The notes under the pieces are model-generated. The model did not search any database. It worked only from the letters and a program-made list of their open reading frames with translations, and was not told the DNA's origin. This document shows, one piece after another, positions 32,724-40,996 of a DNA stretch of 64,000 nucleotides. How positions within the stretch are numbered: position 1 is the first letter of the stretch; each line of letters starts with the position of its first letter. The position numbers were made by a program, and so were the translations under genes. Origin of the DNA: Sphingopyxis terrae subsp. terrae NBRC 15098 (lineage in GTDB: Bacteria > Pseudomonadota > Alphaproteobacteria > Sphingomonadales > Sphingomonadaceae); assembly GCF_001610975.1 (NCBI RefSeq), contig NZ_CP013342.1, positions 2,737,001 to 2,801,000 of the forward strand. The letters run 5' to 3'.

Positions 32724-33626
32724 TCAGCCGAGCGCCTGCAAGGCCTTCATCACCACCATCGACTGTTCGCTGCCCGACTGGGGCACGATTTCGCCGGTGC
32801 GGTCGATGATCTTGTCCCACGCCGCGGCGACGCCTTCGGGCGTGCGCTGGTCTTCGGGGAGGGCGACGCCGGGGGTCGCGGTGATATAGGCGGCGTGATA
32901 GGCGCCTGCGCCCGCGCCGACGATCATGTTCGACGGCGCATCTTCGCTCACCAGGAACAGCGCGGCCGGCGCAACATTTTCGGGGGTGAATTTCTCGAAC
33001 AGTTCGGGCGGGAAAATGTCTTCGGTCATGCGCGTGCCCGCGACCGGCGCGATCGTGTTGCAGCGGATGTTATATTTCGCGCCTTCGAGGTGCAGCGTCT
33101 TGGTAAGACCGGCAAGGCCGAGCTTCGCCGCGCCGTAATTGGCCTGACCGAAATTGCCGTAGAGGCCGGTCGACGAGGCGGTCATCAGGATGCGGCCATA
33201 GGCCTGGTCGCGCATCAGATCCCAGCATGCCTTGGTGACGTTGGCGCTGCCGAGCAGATGGACCTGCACGACGAGGTTGAAATCCTCCATCGTCATCTTG
33301 GCAAAGCTCTTGTCGCGCAGGATGCCGGCGTTGTTGATCAGGATGTGGACGCCGCCCCATTCCTCTTTCGCCTTGGCCACCATTTCGACCATATGCTCAT
33401 ATTCGGTGACGCTGCCGCCGTTCGACATGGCGGTGCCGCCCGCGGCGCGGATTTCCTCGACGACCTGCAGTGCGGCGTCCGAATGGCCGGTGCCGTCGCG
33501 GGCGCCGCCGAGGTCGTTGACGACGACCTTCGCGCCGCGCCGGGCGAGTTCGAGCGCATAGGCGCGGCCCAGGCCGCCGCCGGCGCCGGTGACAATGGCA
33601 ACGCGGCCGTCAAATTTGATCGTCAT
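32724..33626 (-). CDS. Short-chain dehydrogenase (3-hydroxyacyl-CoA dehydrogenase, MFE-2-like)
   Basis: 300 residues. A Rossmann N-terminus with TGAGGGLGRAYA (coenzyme loop TGxxxGxG), VVVNDLGGARDGTG, the NNAG strand (ILINNAGILRDKSF), catalytic Ser in TASSTGLYGNFGQANYGAAK with YxxxK. The NDLGG after strand 2 and AGILRDKSFAKM are hallmarks of the SDR domain of peroxisomal multifunctional enzyme 2, so the likely activity is NAD-dependent (3R)-hydroxyacyl-CoA dehydrogenation. GGGAGA precedes ATG 33626. It is divergent from the porin gene, with Pho boxes in between that face the porin. Confidence 0.88.
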   Translation of the reverse strand: MTIKFDGRVAIVTGAGGGLGRAYALELARRGAKVVVNDLGGARDGTGHSDAALQVVEEIRAAGGTAMSNGGSVTEYEHMVEMVAKAKEEWGGVHILINNAGILRDKSFAKMTMEDFNLVVQVHLLGSANVTKACWDLMRDQAYGRILMTASSTGLYGNFGQANYGAAKLGLAGLTKTLHLEGAKYNIRCNTIAPVAGTRMTEDIFPPELFEKFTPENVAPAALFLVSEDAPSNMIVGAGAGAYHAAYITATPGVALPEDQRTPEGVAAAWDKIIDRTGEIVPQSGSEQSMVVMKALQALG

Positions 33627-33748
33627 GCTGATCTCCCATGAGGGGCATCCTGCGAAAGGTTGCCCAAGAAAACTGGCACGTCCTTAACCGCTCGCGGCGG
33701 GCAGACAAGGGGGGAGGGGCAATTTTGGCGGGTGCAACAAAATGCCGA

Positions 33749-33801
33749 CTGTCATCGAAATGTAACCGAAATGACGTGCGACTGTCATTTGACCGTCATA
33801 A
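33749..33801 (+). promoter_or_regulatory. Two PhoB boxes upstream of the porin
   Basis: CTGTCATTTGACCGTCATAA (33782-33801) matches the Pho box consensus (CTGTCAT-N4-CTGTCAT) nearly perfectly. A second copy, CTGTCATCGAAATGTAAC, lies at 33749-33766. The 14-bp gap between them fits side-by-side binding of PhoB dimers. The downstream box ends 43 bp before the porin start, so the porin should be induced under phosphate limitation by the PhoB encoded in this window. Confidence 0.88.
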
Positions 33802-33844
33802 CAGCGCCACCGGATCGTCACCTTTTCGCAATGGAGCCTTCTGC

Positions 33845-35230
33845 ATGCGTCCGACCCTGACCGCCGCCCTGTTGGCGACGACGATGTTCTGCATCCCCAC
33901 AACCGCGCATGCGCAGGCGATGAGTGCGGAGGAAGCCGCCGCGCTGCGCGCCGAACTGGCTGCCCTCAAGGCCAAGGTCGAGACGCTCGAAGACCGCCTC
34001 GATGCCGCGACCGCGCCGGGCGCCGTTCCATCGGGCACGGTGACCGCAGCGACGCCAGCACTCGCCCCGGTAACGGCCGCGGCAGCCCCCGCGAAACCCG
34101 GCCCGGACATCGCGTGGAAGGGCGCGCCCGAGATCAAGACCGCCGATGGCTGGAGCTTCAAGCCGCGCGGCCGCATCCAGCTCGATCTCGCCAGCATCGA
34201 CGCGCCGCCGGGGGTTACCGACACGCATGGCGGCCTCGCGACCGAATTCCGCCGCGTGTATCTGGGCGTCGACGGCAAGATTCCGGGCGGAATCAGCTAC
34301 CGCGTCGAGGCGGATGTCGCGAACAGCTCGGTCGAACTGACCGACGTCTATCTGACCTATGGCACCGGCCCGCTCTCGATCACCGCCGGGCAGATCAAAC
34401 CTTTCTGGTCGCTCGAGGAAATGACGAGCGATCTCTTCACCAGCTTCGCTGAACGCGCCGCCTTTACCCAAGCCTTCGGTTTCGAGCGGCGCGTCGGCCT
34501 GTCGGGCCAGTACAAGGGCAAAGCGCTGCTCGTGCAGGGCGGGGTGTTCGGCGACAATGCCAACGACCTGCTGAGCGATTCGGACAATAGTATGAGCGTC
34601 GACGGCCGGTTGGTGTGGATGCCCCGCTTCGGCGATACCCAGCTTCACCTCGGGGCGTCGGCGCACTGGCGCAAGGCGAATGACGGGCCGAGCGCGGTGC
34701 GTTACGCCGCGCGGCCCTTTGTCCACACGACGAACAGCCGGCTTGTCGACACCGGCACATTCACCGCGACGAGCGAGCGCGGACTGGGGCTTGAGGGCGC
34801 ATTGATCGCCGGCCCCTTCCACGTCGCCAGCGAAGGCTTCTGGCAGACCGCGCGCCGCCCTGGCCTTGCCGACCCGACCTTCTTTGGCGGCTATGCCGAA
34901 GTCGGCTATGTGCTGACGCGCGGCGATCGCCGCGGTTACAAAGACGGCAGCTTCGACCGGCTCGTGCCGTCGCGCCCGATCACCGCGGGCGGCCCCGGCG
35001 CGATCGAGATCAACGCCCGGTACGACCATCTCGACCTCAGCGATGCGGGGATCACCGGAGGGCGCCAGCGCACGCTGGGCGTCGCGGTTGTGTGGGCACC
35101 GATCCCCTATCTGCGCCTGACCGCCAATTACGGCCATCTGATGTACGACGATGCCGCGATCGGCAGCACGAGCGGCGACCGCAACTATTCGGCCGACGCC
35201 TTCGGCCTGCGGACGCAGATCGACTTCTGA
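33845..35230 (+). CDS. Phosphate-selective porin (OprP/OprO family)
   Basis: 461 residues. Signal peptide MRPTLTAALLATTMFCIPTTAHAQ, then a coiled-coil region (EEAAALRAELAALKAKVETLEDRL, ~27-50) for trimer contacts, an Ala/Pro linker and a beta-barrel from ~95 (WSFKPRGRIQLDLASI..., GEQ-type GQIKPFWSLEEMTSDLFTSFAERA) to a C-terminal phenylalanine (LRTQIDF), the outer membrane sorting signal. OprP-type porins form anion or phosphate channels. GGAG lies 8 bases before ATG 33845. Two Pho boxes upstream place it in the Pho regulon, which supports phosphate or polyphosphate as the substrate. Confidence 0.93.
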   Translation: MRPTLTAALLATTMFCIPTTAHAQAMSAEEAAALRAELAALKAKVETLEDRLDAATAPGAVPSGTVTAATPALAPVTAAAAPAKPGPDIAWKGAPEIKTADGWSFKPRGRIQLDLASIDAPPGVTDTHGGLATEFRRVYLGVDGKIPGGISYRVEADVANSSVELTDVYLTYGTGPLSITAGQIKPFWSLEEMTSDLFTSFAERAAFTQAFGFERRVGLSGQYKGKALLVQGGVFGDNANDLLSDSDNSMSVDGRLVWMPRFGDTQLHLGASAHWRKANDGPSAVRYAARPFVHTTNSRLVDTGTFTATSERGLGLEGALIAGPFHVASEGFWQTARRPGLADPTFFGGYAEVGYVLTRGDRRGYKDGSFDRLVPSRPITAGGPGAIEINARYDHLDLSDAGITGGRQRTLGVAVVWAPIPYLRLTANYGHLMYDDAAIGSTSGDRNYSADAFGLRTQIDF

Positions 35231-35299
35231 TTGGGGGAGTCTGCTTTGAGGCGGGGAGCTGACCTTGCGCCTTGTGTAATCCTCGGCCAGCATCCACGA

Positions 35300-35629
35300 A
35301 TGACAGAGGATCGGGTTCGCTTGCGAGCAAGCATTCAGTTTCTTTCGATGGAAGAAGGCGGTCGAAGTTCACCGCTGTTGGGCGGTGGCAGCTACAGGCC
35401 TAACCACAACTTCTTCGGCCCGGACGACCGCGAGATGTGCATGGGTTTCATCGAGTTACCTGAGGGCCAGCAAGTAGCGCCTAACGATACCATCCAAACA
35501 GAAATGACACTCCGGATTTATCCAACTGTTAAGCCCGAAATTAGCGTCGGTCGGCAGTGGCGCATTCAAGAAGGCGCTAGGCTGGTGGCGGTGGGCACCA
35601 TACTTGAGATACTGGATCTCGTCGCGTGA
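35300..35629 (+). CDS. Stand-alone EF-Tu domain III-like protein
   Basis: 109 residues that match only the third domain of elongation factor Tu: VRLRASIQFLSMEEGGRSSPL, GGGSYRPNHNFFG, MGFIELPEGQQVAPNDTIQTEM and the end WRIQEGARLVAVGTILEIL. These align in order with EF-Tu's LSKEEGGRHTPF, GYRPQFYFR, IELPEG-x-PGD and REGGRTVGAGVV. No GTPase domain or domain II is present. Start 35300 is the first ATG in frame after the porin stop; no good ribosome binding site precedes it. The coding bias is noticeably more AT-rich than the neighbours', and a MITE-like repeat begins 17 bp after the stop, so transfer is likely. Function unknown; a decoy, translation modifier or immunity-type role can be imagined. 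Confidence 0.75.
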   Translation: MTEDRVRLRASIQFLSMEEGGRSSPLLGGGSYRPNHNFFGPDDREMCMGFIELPEGQQVAPNDTIQTEMTLRIYPTVKPEISVGRQWRIQEGARLVAVGTILEILDLVA

Positions 35630-35645
35630 ATGTCCGCAACCGGTC

Positions 35646-35803
35646 GATACTGTTGAAAAAGTCGACCGCCGCACGGCGCCCGTCGAATTACAGTAATAAT
35701 GATTCATGAAGTCTCGGCTGCGCGAACGATCGATGCGCATAAGCAACTAGCTTGATTCTAATATTGCTCGCCAAAACCCCTTTCGGACTTTTTCAACAGC
35801 ATC
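35646..35803. mobile_element. MITE-like element with 18-bp terminal inverted repeats
   Basis: GATACTGTTGAAAAAGTC (35646-35663) and its near-complement GACTTTTTCAACAGCATC (35786-35803, one mismatch) bracket 158 bp of AT-richer, non-coding DNA; imperfect complementarity extends a few bases outward. Terminal repeats of this TGTTGAAAAAGTC type occur at the ends of some IS elements, so this is probably a non-autonomous derivative or a remnant. No transposase frame fits inside, and I see no clean target-site duplication. Confidence 0.65.
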
Positions 35804-35855
35804 GGTCGGAAGCCGTCAATTACAGAGCCGCCCCGCAAGCGAATCTTCTGCCCGA

Positions 35856-36554
35856 TCAGACGCTTTTCCCCGCGTCGAGCGCATAGCCTGCGGATCGCAC
35901 GGTCCGGATGATGTCGGCGGTGCCGGGCAGGTTGATCGCCTTGCGCAGGCGCCGGATATGGACGTCGACGGTGCGCAGTTCGATGTCGCTGTCCTGGCCC
36001 CAGACGCTGTCGAGCAATTGTCCACGCGAAAAGACGCGGCCGGGATGCTCCATGAAGTGGCGCAGCAGGCGAAATTCGGTCGGCCCCATGCTGACCACCT
36101 GACCGCCGCGGACCACCTTGTGCGCCACCGAATCGAGCTCGATGTCGGCATAGGCCAGGATCTCGCCGGCCAGCGCCGGGCGCAGGCGGCGCAGCACCGC
36201 AGAAACGCGCGCCACCAGTTCGCGCGGGCTGAACGGTTTGGTGACATAATCATCGGCACCGGTTTCGAGGCCGCGGATGCGGTCCTCTTCCTCGCCGCGC
36301 GCGGTCAGCATGATGATCGGCACATTCGCCGATTTCGGGTTGCGGCGCAGGCGGCGGCACACCTCGATCCCCGGCAGGCTTTCGATCATCCAGTCGAGCA
36401 GGACGATGTCGGGCACGCGTTCCTCGACGAGGACGAGCGCCTGCTCGCCGTCGGGGGTCTGGCGGACCGAAAAACCTTCGCGGGCGAAATGCCAGACGAT
36501 GAGTTCGGCGATCGCCTCGTCATCCTCGATCAGCAGCAGGTCGGGCTGCGGCAT
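35856..36554 (-). CDS. phoB: Phosphate regulon response regulator PhoB
   Basis: 232 residues. A receiver domain (~1-120) with the acidic pair IEDDE, phosphoacceptor Asp in VLLDWMIE, Thr in MLTARGEEEDRI and Lys in VTKPFSPREL, followed by an OmpR-type winged helix (~130-228) with SMGPTEFRLLRHFMEHPGRVFSR and RTVDVHIRRLRKAI. The sequence QDSDIELRTVDVHIRRLRKAIN is typical of PhoB. Its start shares one base with the phoU stop, so it is the last gene of the pst operon. It should bind the Pho boxes at 33749-33801 and 42138-42157. No PhoR kinase gene is in the window. Confidence 0.95.
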   Translation of the reverse strand: MPQPDLLLIEDDEAIAELIVWHFAREGFSVRQTPDGEQALVLVEERVPDIVLLDWMIESLPGIEVCRRLRRNPKSANVPIIMLTARGEEEDRIRGLETGADDYVTKPFSPRELVARVSAVLRRLRPALAGEILAYADIELDSVAHKVVRGGQVVSMGPTEFRLLRHFMEHPGRVFSRGQLLDSVWGQDSDIELRTVDVHIRRLRKAINLPGTADIIRTVRSAGYALDAGKSV

Positions 36555-37276
36555 CAGCCTTGCTCCTTCTCCGCCGTCGCGCTGTCTTCGGGCGTTTCGC
36601 CGCGTTCGCGCTCCTCCATCCGCTCACCGGTGACGACATAATAGACCATCTCGGCGATGTTGGTCGCATGGTCGCCCATGCGTTCCAGATTCTTGGCGAC
36701 GAACAGCAGATGCGCGCTCTCGGTAATATATTTCGGATTTTCCATCATGAAGGTGACAAGCGTGCGGAAGATGCTGTTGTAGAAATCGTCGACATTCTTG
36801 TCGCGCACCGTGACCCGCACCGCGAGGTCGGCGTCGCGCGCAGCGAAGCTGTCGAGCGCGTCGTGGATCAGCTCGGCGACGATCGCCGACATCGACATCA
36901 GCACCGGGATCGATTCGATCGATCGCGTCTGGTCCATCAGCGCAACGCGCTTGGCGATATTCTTCGCATAGTCGCCGATCCGTTCGACGACCGACACGAT
37001 CTTGAGCGCCGCGATCATCTCGCGCAGATCGTCGGCCATCGGGGCGCGGAGCGCGATCGTCTGCACCGTGAGCTGTTCGACTTCGGCTTCGAGAGCGTCG
37101 ATCTTCTTGTCGCCCTCCACCACTTGCGCCGCGAGGGCGAGGTCGCCCTTGCTGAGCGCGGTCATGGCCTGGAGCAGCGCCTGTTCGGCGCGCCCGCCCA
37201 TTTCGCTGATCAGGCCGCGGAGGCGATTGATGTCCTCGTCGAACGCCTTGACCGTATGATCGTTCACAACTGCCAT
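36554..37276 (-). CDS. phoU: Phosphate signalling complex protein PhoU
   Basis: 240 residues of two three-helix bundles. Both metal-binding helix motifs are visible: LREMIAALKIVSVVERIGDYAKNIAKRV (first repeat) and HLLFVAKNLERMGDHATNIAEMVYYVV (second), each with the E-R-x-GD pattern. PhoU sits between PstB and PhoR and keeps the regulon off when phosphate is plentiful. It lies between pstB (32 bp upstream) and phoB (1-base overlap). An Arg/Glu-rich tail (ERMEERERGETPEDSATAEKEQG) is longer than usual. Confidence 0.95.
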   Translation of the reverse strand: MAVVNDHTVKAFDEDINRLRGLISEMGGRAEQALLQAMTALSKGDLALAAQVVEGDKKIDALEAEVEQLTVQTIALRAPMADDLREMIAALKIVSVVERIGDYAKNIAKRVALMDQTRSIESIPVLMSMSAIVAELIHDALDSFAARDADLAVRVTVRDKNVDDFYNSIFRTLVTFMMENPKYITESAHLLFVAKNLERMGDHATNIAEMVYYVVTGERMEERERGETPEDSATAEKEQG

Positions 37277-37308
37277 CGTTCTCGTTCCTGTCCTTCTTCG
37301 CCCGCGCC

Positions 37309-38106
37309 TTAACCGTAGCGGCCGGTGATATAATCCTTGGTGCGTTCCTGCTTCGGGTTGGTGAAGATGTCGGTCGTCTTACCGTATTCGACCAGCGTCC
37401 CGAGGTGGAAAAAGGCGGTGCGCTGCGACACGCGGGCCGCCTGCTGCATGTTGTGCGTGACGATCACGATAGCATATTTTCCGCGCAGTTCGTGGATCAG
37501 CTCCTCGATCTTGGCGGTCGCGATCGGGTCGAGCGCCGAGCAGGGCTCGTCCATCAGGATGACTTCGGGGTCGACCGCAATCGCCCGCGCGATGCACAGG
37601 CGCTGTTGCTGGCCGCCCGACAGCGCGGTGCCGCTTTCACCCAGCCGGTCCTTGACCTCGTCCCACAGGCCGGCGCGGGTCAGCGCGCGCTCGACGATGA
37701 CGTCGAGGTCGGCCTTGTTCGCGGCAAGCCCGTGGATGCGCGAGCCATAGGCGACATTGTCATAGATCGACTTGGGAAAGGGATTGGGCTTCTGGAACAC
37801 CATGCCGACGCGCGCGCGCAACTGCACAACGTCCATCGACGGCGCGTAGATGTCCTCGCCATCGAGTTCAATCCGGCCGGTGACGCGCGCGCTGGCGACG
37901 GTGTCGTTCATGCGGTTGAGCGACCGCAGAAAGGTCGACTTGCCGCAGCCCGAGGGGCCGATGAAGGCGGTGACTAGGTCGGTGCCGACGTCGATCGACA
38001 CGTCCTTGATCGCCTGCTTGTCGCCGTAGAAGACATTGACGCCCTCGGCGCGCATCTTGGGATCGGCGATGATCAGATCGTCGTTGGTCATGGTCAGGGA
38101 GCTCAT
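37309..38106 (-). CDS. pstB: Phosphate ABC transporter ATP-binding protein
   Basis: 265 residues. Walker [20 protein letters not shown], the PstB-type Q-loop ([20 protein letters not shown]), ABC signature [33 protein letters not shown] with Walker B in parts, and the H-loop [26 protein letters not shown] at the start is typical. ATG 38106 is taken as the start; a GTG at 38112 overlaps the pstA stop. It energises phosphate uptake by PstSCA. Confidence 0.96.
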   Translation of the reverse strand: MSSLTMTNDDLIIADPKMRAEGVNVFYGDKQAIKDVSIDVGTDLVTAFIGPSGCGKSTFLRSLNRMNDTVASARVTGRIELDGEDIYAPSMDVVQLRARVGMVFQKPNPFPKSIYDNVAYGSRIHGLAANKADLDVIVERALTRAGLWDEVKDRLGESGTALSGGQQQRLCIARAIAVDPEVILMDEPCSALDPIATAKIEELIHELRGKYAIVIVTHNMQQAARVSQRTAFFHLGTLVEYGKTTDIFTNPKQERTKDYITGRYG

Positions 38107-38108
38107 TT

Positions 38109-39365
38109 TCACCAGCGTTTTTCGAACTTGTTACGGAGATAGATGGCAAGGGCGTTCATCGACAGCAGCACGAACAGCAGCACGATTATCGCCGCCGACG
38201 TCTTTTCGACGAAGCCGCGATCGACCTCGTCCGACCAGAGGAAAATCTGCATCGGCAGCACCGTCGAGGGCGAGCAGAGGCCGCCCGGAACGTCGCCGAT
38301 GAAGGCGCGCATCCCGACGAGCAGCAGCGGCGCCGTCTCGCCCAGGGCGCGCGCCATGCCGATGATCGTGCCGGTCAGGATGCCGGGCAGGGCGAGCGGC
38401 AGGACATGGTGGAACACCACCTGCACGGGACTGGCCCCGACCCCCAATGCGGCGTCGCGGATGGACGGCGGCACCGACTTGATCGCGTTGCGGCTGGCGA
38501 TGACGATCACCGGCATCGTCATCAGCGCCAGCGTCAGCCCGCCGACGAGCGGGCTGGCCTGGCAGAGGCCGAACCAATTGATGAACACCGCGAGCGCGAG
38601 CAGGCCGAAGATGATCGAGGGCACCGCGGCCAGATTGTTGATCGACACTTCGATCAGGTCGGTCCAGCGGTTCTTCGGCGCATATTCTTCCAGATAGAGC
38701 GCCGCGAGCACGCCGGTTGGAAAGGCGATCAGAAAGGCGATGAAGATCGTCATCAACGATCCCTTGAGCGCGCCCCAGATCCCCGCGACGGCAGGATCGG
38801 TCGCGTCGGCATTTTTGAAGAAGGGCGTGTGAAAGCCCGTCGACAGCTTGCCTTCCTTTTCAAGCGCATCGACCCGTTCGCCCAGCGCGCCTTTCGCGCC
38901 TTCCTTGGCGGCGATGTCGACCGCGCTCGATGCGGGGAGTTCGAACAGCGACTTGCCGTCGAGAAGCTCGGGATCGGCCTTGATCCGGGTGCGGACTTCC
39001 TTCCACGCATTTTCGCTGATCAGCTGCGACCCGTCCTTGCCCAGCGCCTCGTCCGCGGCAAAGGCGACGATGTCGGCGAGCCCGGCGTTGGCGATCACCT
39101 GATCGGCGTCGGCGTCCGACAATCGCGCCTTATCGACCGTCAGCGGCATCGCCTTGAAGTCGATCGGCACCGCGACATGGGTGTAGGTAAATCCGCGCGC
39201 GCCGTTGCCGACCATCACGAACAGCAGGAAGGCGAGGAAGAAGCCCGACAGCAGCACCGCGCCCAGCCCCATCGCCTTGAACCGGCGTTCGGCGGCGTAG
39301 CGGCCCGCGATGCGCTTTTGCATCGCCGCGCCTTTCCAGTCGGTCGGGGCGGTGTCTCTATTCAT
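38109..39365 (-). CDS. pstA: Phosphate ABC transporter permease PstA
   Basis: 418 residues, longer than the E. coli protein (~296). After the first membrane span (~33-53) there is a ~130-residue periplasmic insert (DUF3333-like: [25 protein letters not shown]... to [15 protein letters not shown]). The remaining five spans carry the permease signature, with the EAA-type loop [42 protein letters not shown] split here into [20 protein letters not shown] and [13 protein letters not shown]. The insert is normal for alphaproteobacteria. It overlaps pstC by 8 bp and pstB's GTG by a few bases. Confidence 0.95.
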   Translation of the reverse strand: MNRDTAPTDWKGAAMQKRIAGRYAAERRFKAMGLGAVLLSGFFLAFLLFVMVGNGARGFTYTHVAVPIDFKAMPLTVDKARLSDADADQVIANAGLADIVAFAADEALGKDGSQLISENAWKEVRTRIKADPELLDGKSLFELPASSAVDIAAKEGAKGALGERVDALEKEGKLSTGFHTPFFKNADATDPAVAGIWGALKGSLMTIFIAFLIAFPTGVLAALYLEEYAPKNRWTDLIEVSINNLAAVPSIIFGLLALAVFINWFGLCQASPLVGGLTLALMTMPVIVIASRNAIKSVPPSIRDAALGVGASPVQVVFHHVLPLALPGILTGTIIGMARALGETAPLLLVGMRAFIGDVPGGLCSPSTVLPMQIFLWSDEVDRGFVEKTSAAIIVLLFVLLSMNALAIYLRNKFEKRW

Positions 39366-40734
39366 AAGCTTCGCGATACTTTTTGACGATGCGCAGGGCG
39401 ACGATGTTGAGCAGCAGCGTGACGATGAACAGCACGAGGCCGAGCGCGAAGGCCGCGAGCGTCTTGGCGCTGTCGAACTCCTGGTCGCCGGTCAGCAGCT
39501 TGACGATCTGCGCCGTCACTGTGGTGACGCTGGCGAAGGGGTTGGCGGTGAGGTTGGCGGAGAGGCCCGCGGCCATCACCACGATCATTGTTTCGCCGAT
39601 CGCGCGGCTGACCGCGAGCAAGATGCCGCCCATCACGCCCGGAAGCGCGGCGGGGATCAGCACCTGGCGGATCGTTTCGTTCGGCGTCGCGCCGAGCGCG
39701 AGGCTGCCGTCGCGCATCGCCTGCGGCACCGCGTTGATGCTGTCGTCGGCCATCGACGAGACGAAGGGGATGATCATCACCCCCATCACGATACCCGCGG
39801 CGAGCGCGCTTTCGGTGCTCGCATTCGGCACGCCCAGCATCACCGCAAAATTGCGCAGCGCGGGCGCGACGGTCAACGCCGCGAAATAGCCGTAAACGAC
39901 GGTCGGCACGCCCGCCAGGATCTCTAGGCACGGCTTCACCCATTTGCGCACCGTCGGCGCCGCATATTGGGTGAGGTAGACCGCGGTCATCATCCCGATC
40001 GGGATCGCGACAATCATCGCGATGATCGCGCCGATCAGCACCGTGCCCCAGAACAGCGGGATGCCGCCGAAGGTGCCGGGCTGCGGCGAGCCGCTCTGCG
40101 GGTTCCAATAGGTGCCGAACAAAAGCTCGGTCGCGGGGACGAGGCGGAAGAAGCGGATCGATTCGAAGAGCAGCGAGAGCACGATGCCGAAGGTCGTCAG
40201 GATCGCGACGAGCGAGGCGATGAGCAGCAGCGCCATTACGATCCGCTCGACCCGCGTCCGCGCCCGGAAATTGGGCTTGATTCGCGTGAAGGCGTAAAGG
40301 CCGCCGGCGAGCGCCAGCGCGAGCATCGCCGCGATGCCGATCCACGCAAAACGGTGCGTCGCATCGGCATAGGGTTTGACGAGCGGTGCCGCCTCGGCGA
40401 TGCGCACGGCGGCCTGCTTGCCCTGCGCGACGGCGCGTGCGTCGGACAGCATCGCGCCGCGTTCGAAGCCGAAGGCTGGCAGGCTCTGCGCCTCGGGACT
40501 GGCGAGCACCGCATTGGTGATCAGCGCCGGCGACATGCTCGACCAGACGGCAAGGAAGATCGCGGCGGGGGCGAACAGCCACAGCGCGACGTACCAGCCA
40601 TGATATTGCGGCCGCGAATGCAGCCGGGTGCCCGCGCGGCCGGCGAGCAGCGCCGAGCGCGCCCGGCCGGCCAGCCAGCCGATCAGCGCAAGCCCCGCGA
40701 TCAGGAGCAATAAAGCGGCGGCGTTGAAAGTCAC
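39358..40734 (-). CDS. pstC: Phosphate ABC transporter permease PstC
   Basis: 458 residues, also longer than the enteric protein. There are extra N-terminal spans and a ~75-residue periplasmic part (LITNAVLASPEAQSLPAFGFERG...). The C-terminal half is the canonical permease: FGGIPLFWGTVLIGAIIAMIVAIPIG, LEILAGVPTVVYGYFA, the EAA loop DGSLALGATPNETIRQVLIP and AVSRAIGETMIVVMAAG. The start is probably GTG 40734 (MTFNAAALLLLI) behind GGGGAC; the longer frame at 40788 lacks a hydrophobic N-terminus. A 262-bp gap with a dispersed repeat separates it from pstS, so it may have its own weak promoter: GATGAC...CGTCATAA at ~40791-40808 resembles a poor Pho box. Confidence 0.93.
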   Translation of the reverse strand: MTFNAAALLLLIAGLALIGWLAGRARSALLAGRAGTRLHSRPQYHGWYVALWLFAPAAIFLAVWSSMSPALITNAVLASPEAQSLPAFGFERGAMLSDARAVAQGKQAAVRIAEAAPLVKPYADATHRFAWIGIAAMLALALAGGLYAFTRIKPNFRARTRVERIVMALLLIASLVAILTTFGIVLSLLFESIRFFRLVPATELLFGTYWNPQSGSPQPGTFGGIPLFWGTVLIGAIIAMIVAIPIGMMTAVYLTQYAAPTVRKWVKPCLEILAGVPTVVYGYFAALTVAPALRNFAVMLGVPNASTESALAAGIVMGVMIIPFVSSMADDSINAVPQAMRDGSLALGATPNETIRQVLIPAALPGVMGGILLAVSRAIGETMIVVMAAGLSANLTANPFASVTTVTAQIVKLLTGDQEFDSAKTLAAFALGLVLFIVTLLLNIVALRIVKKYREAYE

Positions 40735-40831
40735 ATCGTCCCCGTTATCGTCTGGCCCGCCGCAACCCAAAGCGGCCGCGCGTGGCAATTTGATGACTCG
40801 GCGTCATAATTTCCGCCGTCATCGAACATGG

Positions 40832-40924
40832 CGTCATTGCGAGGAGCGAAGCGACGAAGCAATCTCCCGCCATCGGCATGGCGGTGCGCCGGCTGGAGAT
40901 TGCTTCGCTTCGCTCGCAATGACG
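40832..40924. repeat. Dispersed inverted repeat (CGTCATTGCGAG type)
   Basis: CGTCATTGCGAG...GAAGCAATCTCC (40832-40866) and GGAGATTGCTTC...CTCGCAATGACG (40895-40924) are inverted repeats of about 30-35 bp around a 28-nt centre. Palindromes with this CGTCATTGCGAG/CTCGCAATGACG end sequence are scattered through many alphaproteobacterial genomes. It sits between pstS and pstC and may lower read-through from pstS, which would fit the usual excess of PstS over the permease. Confidence 0.8.
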
Positions 40925-40996
40925 AAATCCCCGCAAAAAGCGGCGGCCGGGGCAGGGGGATGTGGCCCCCCGCGTCCCCGCCGCCGGCGGGGGAGA

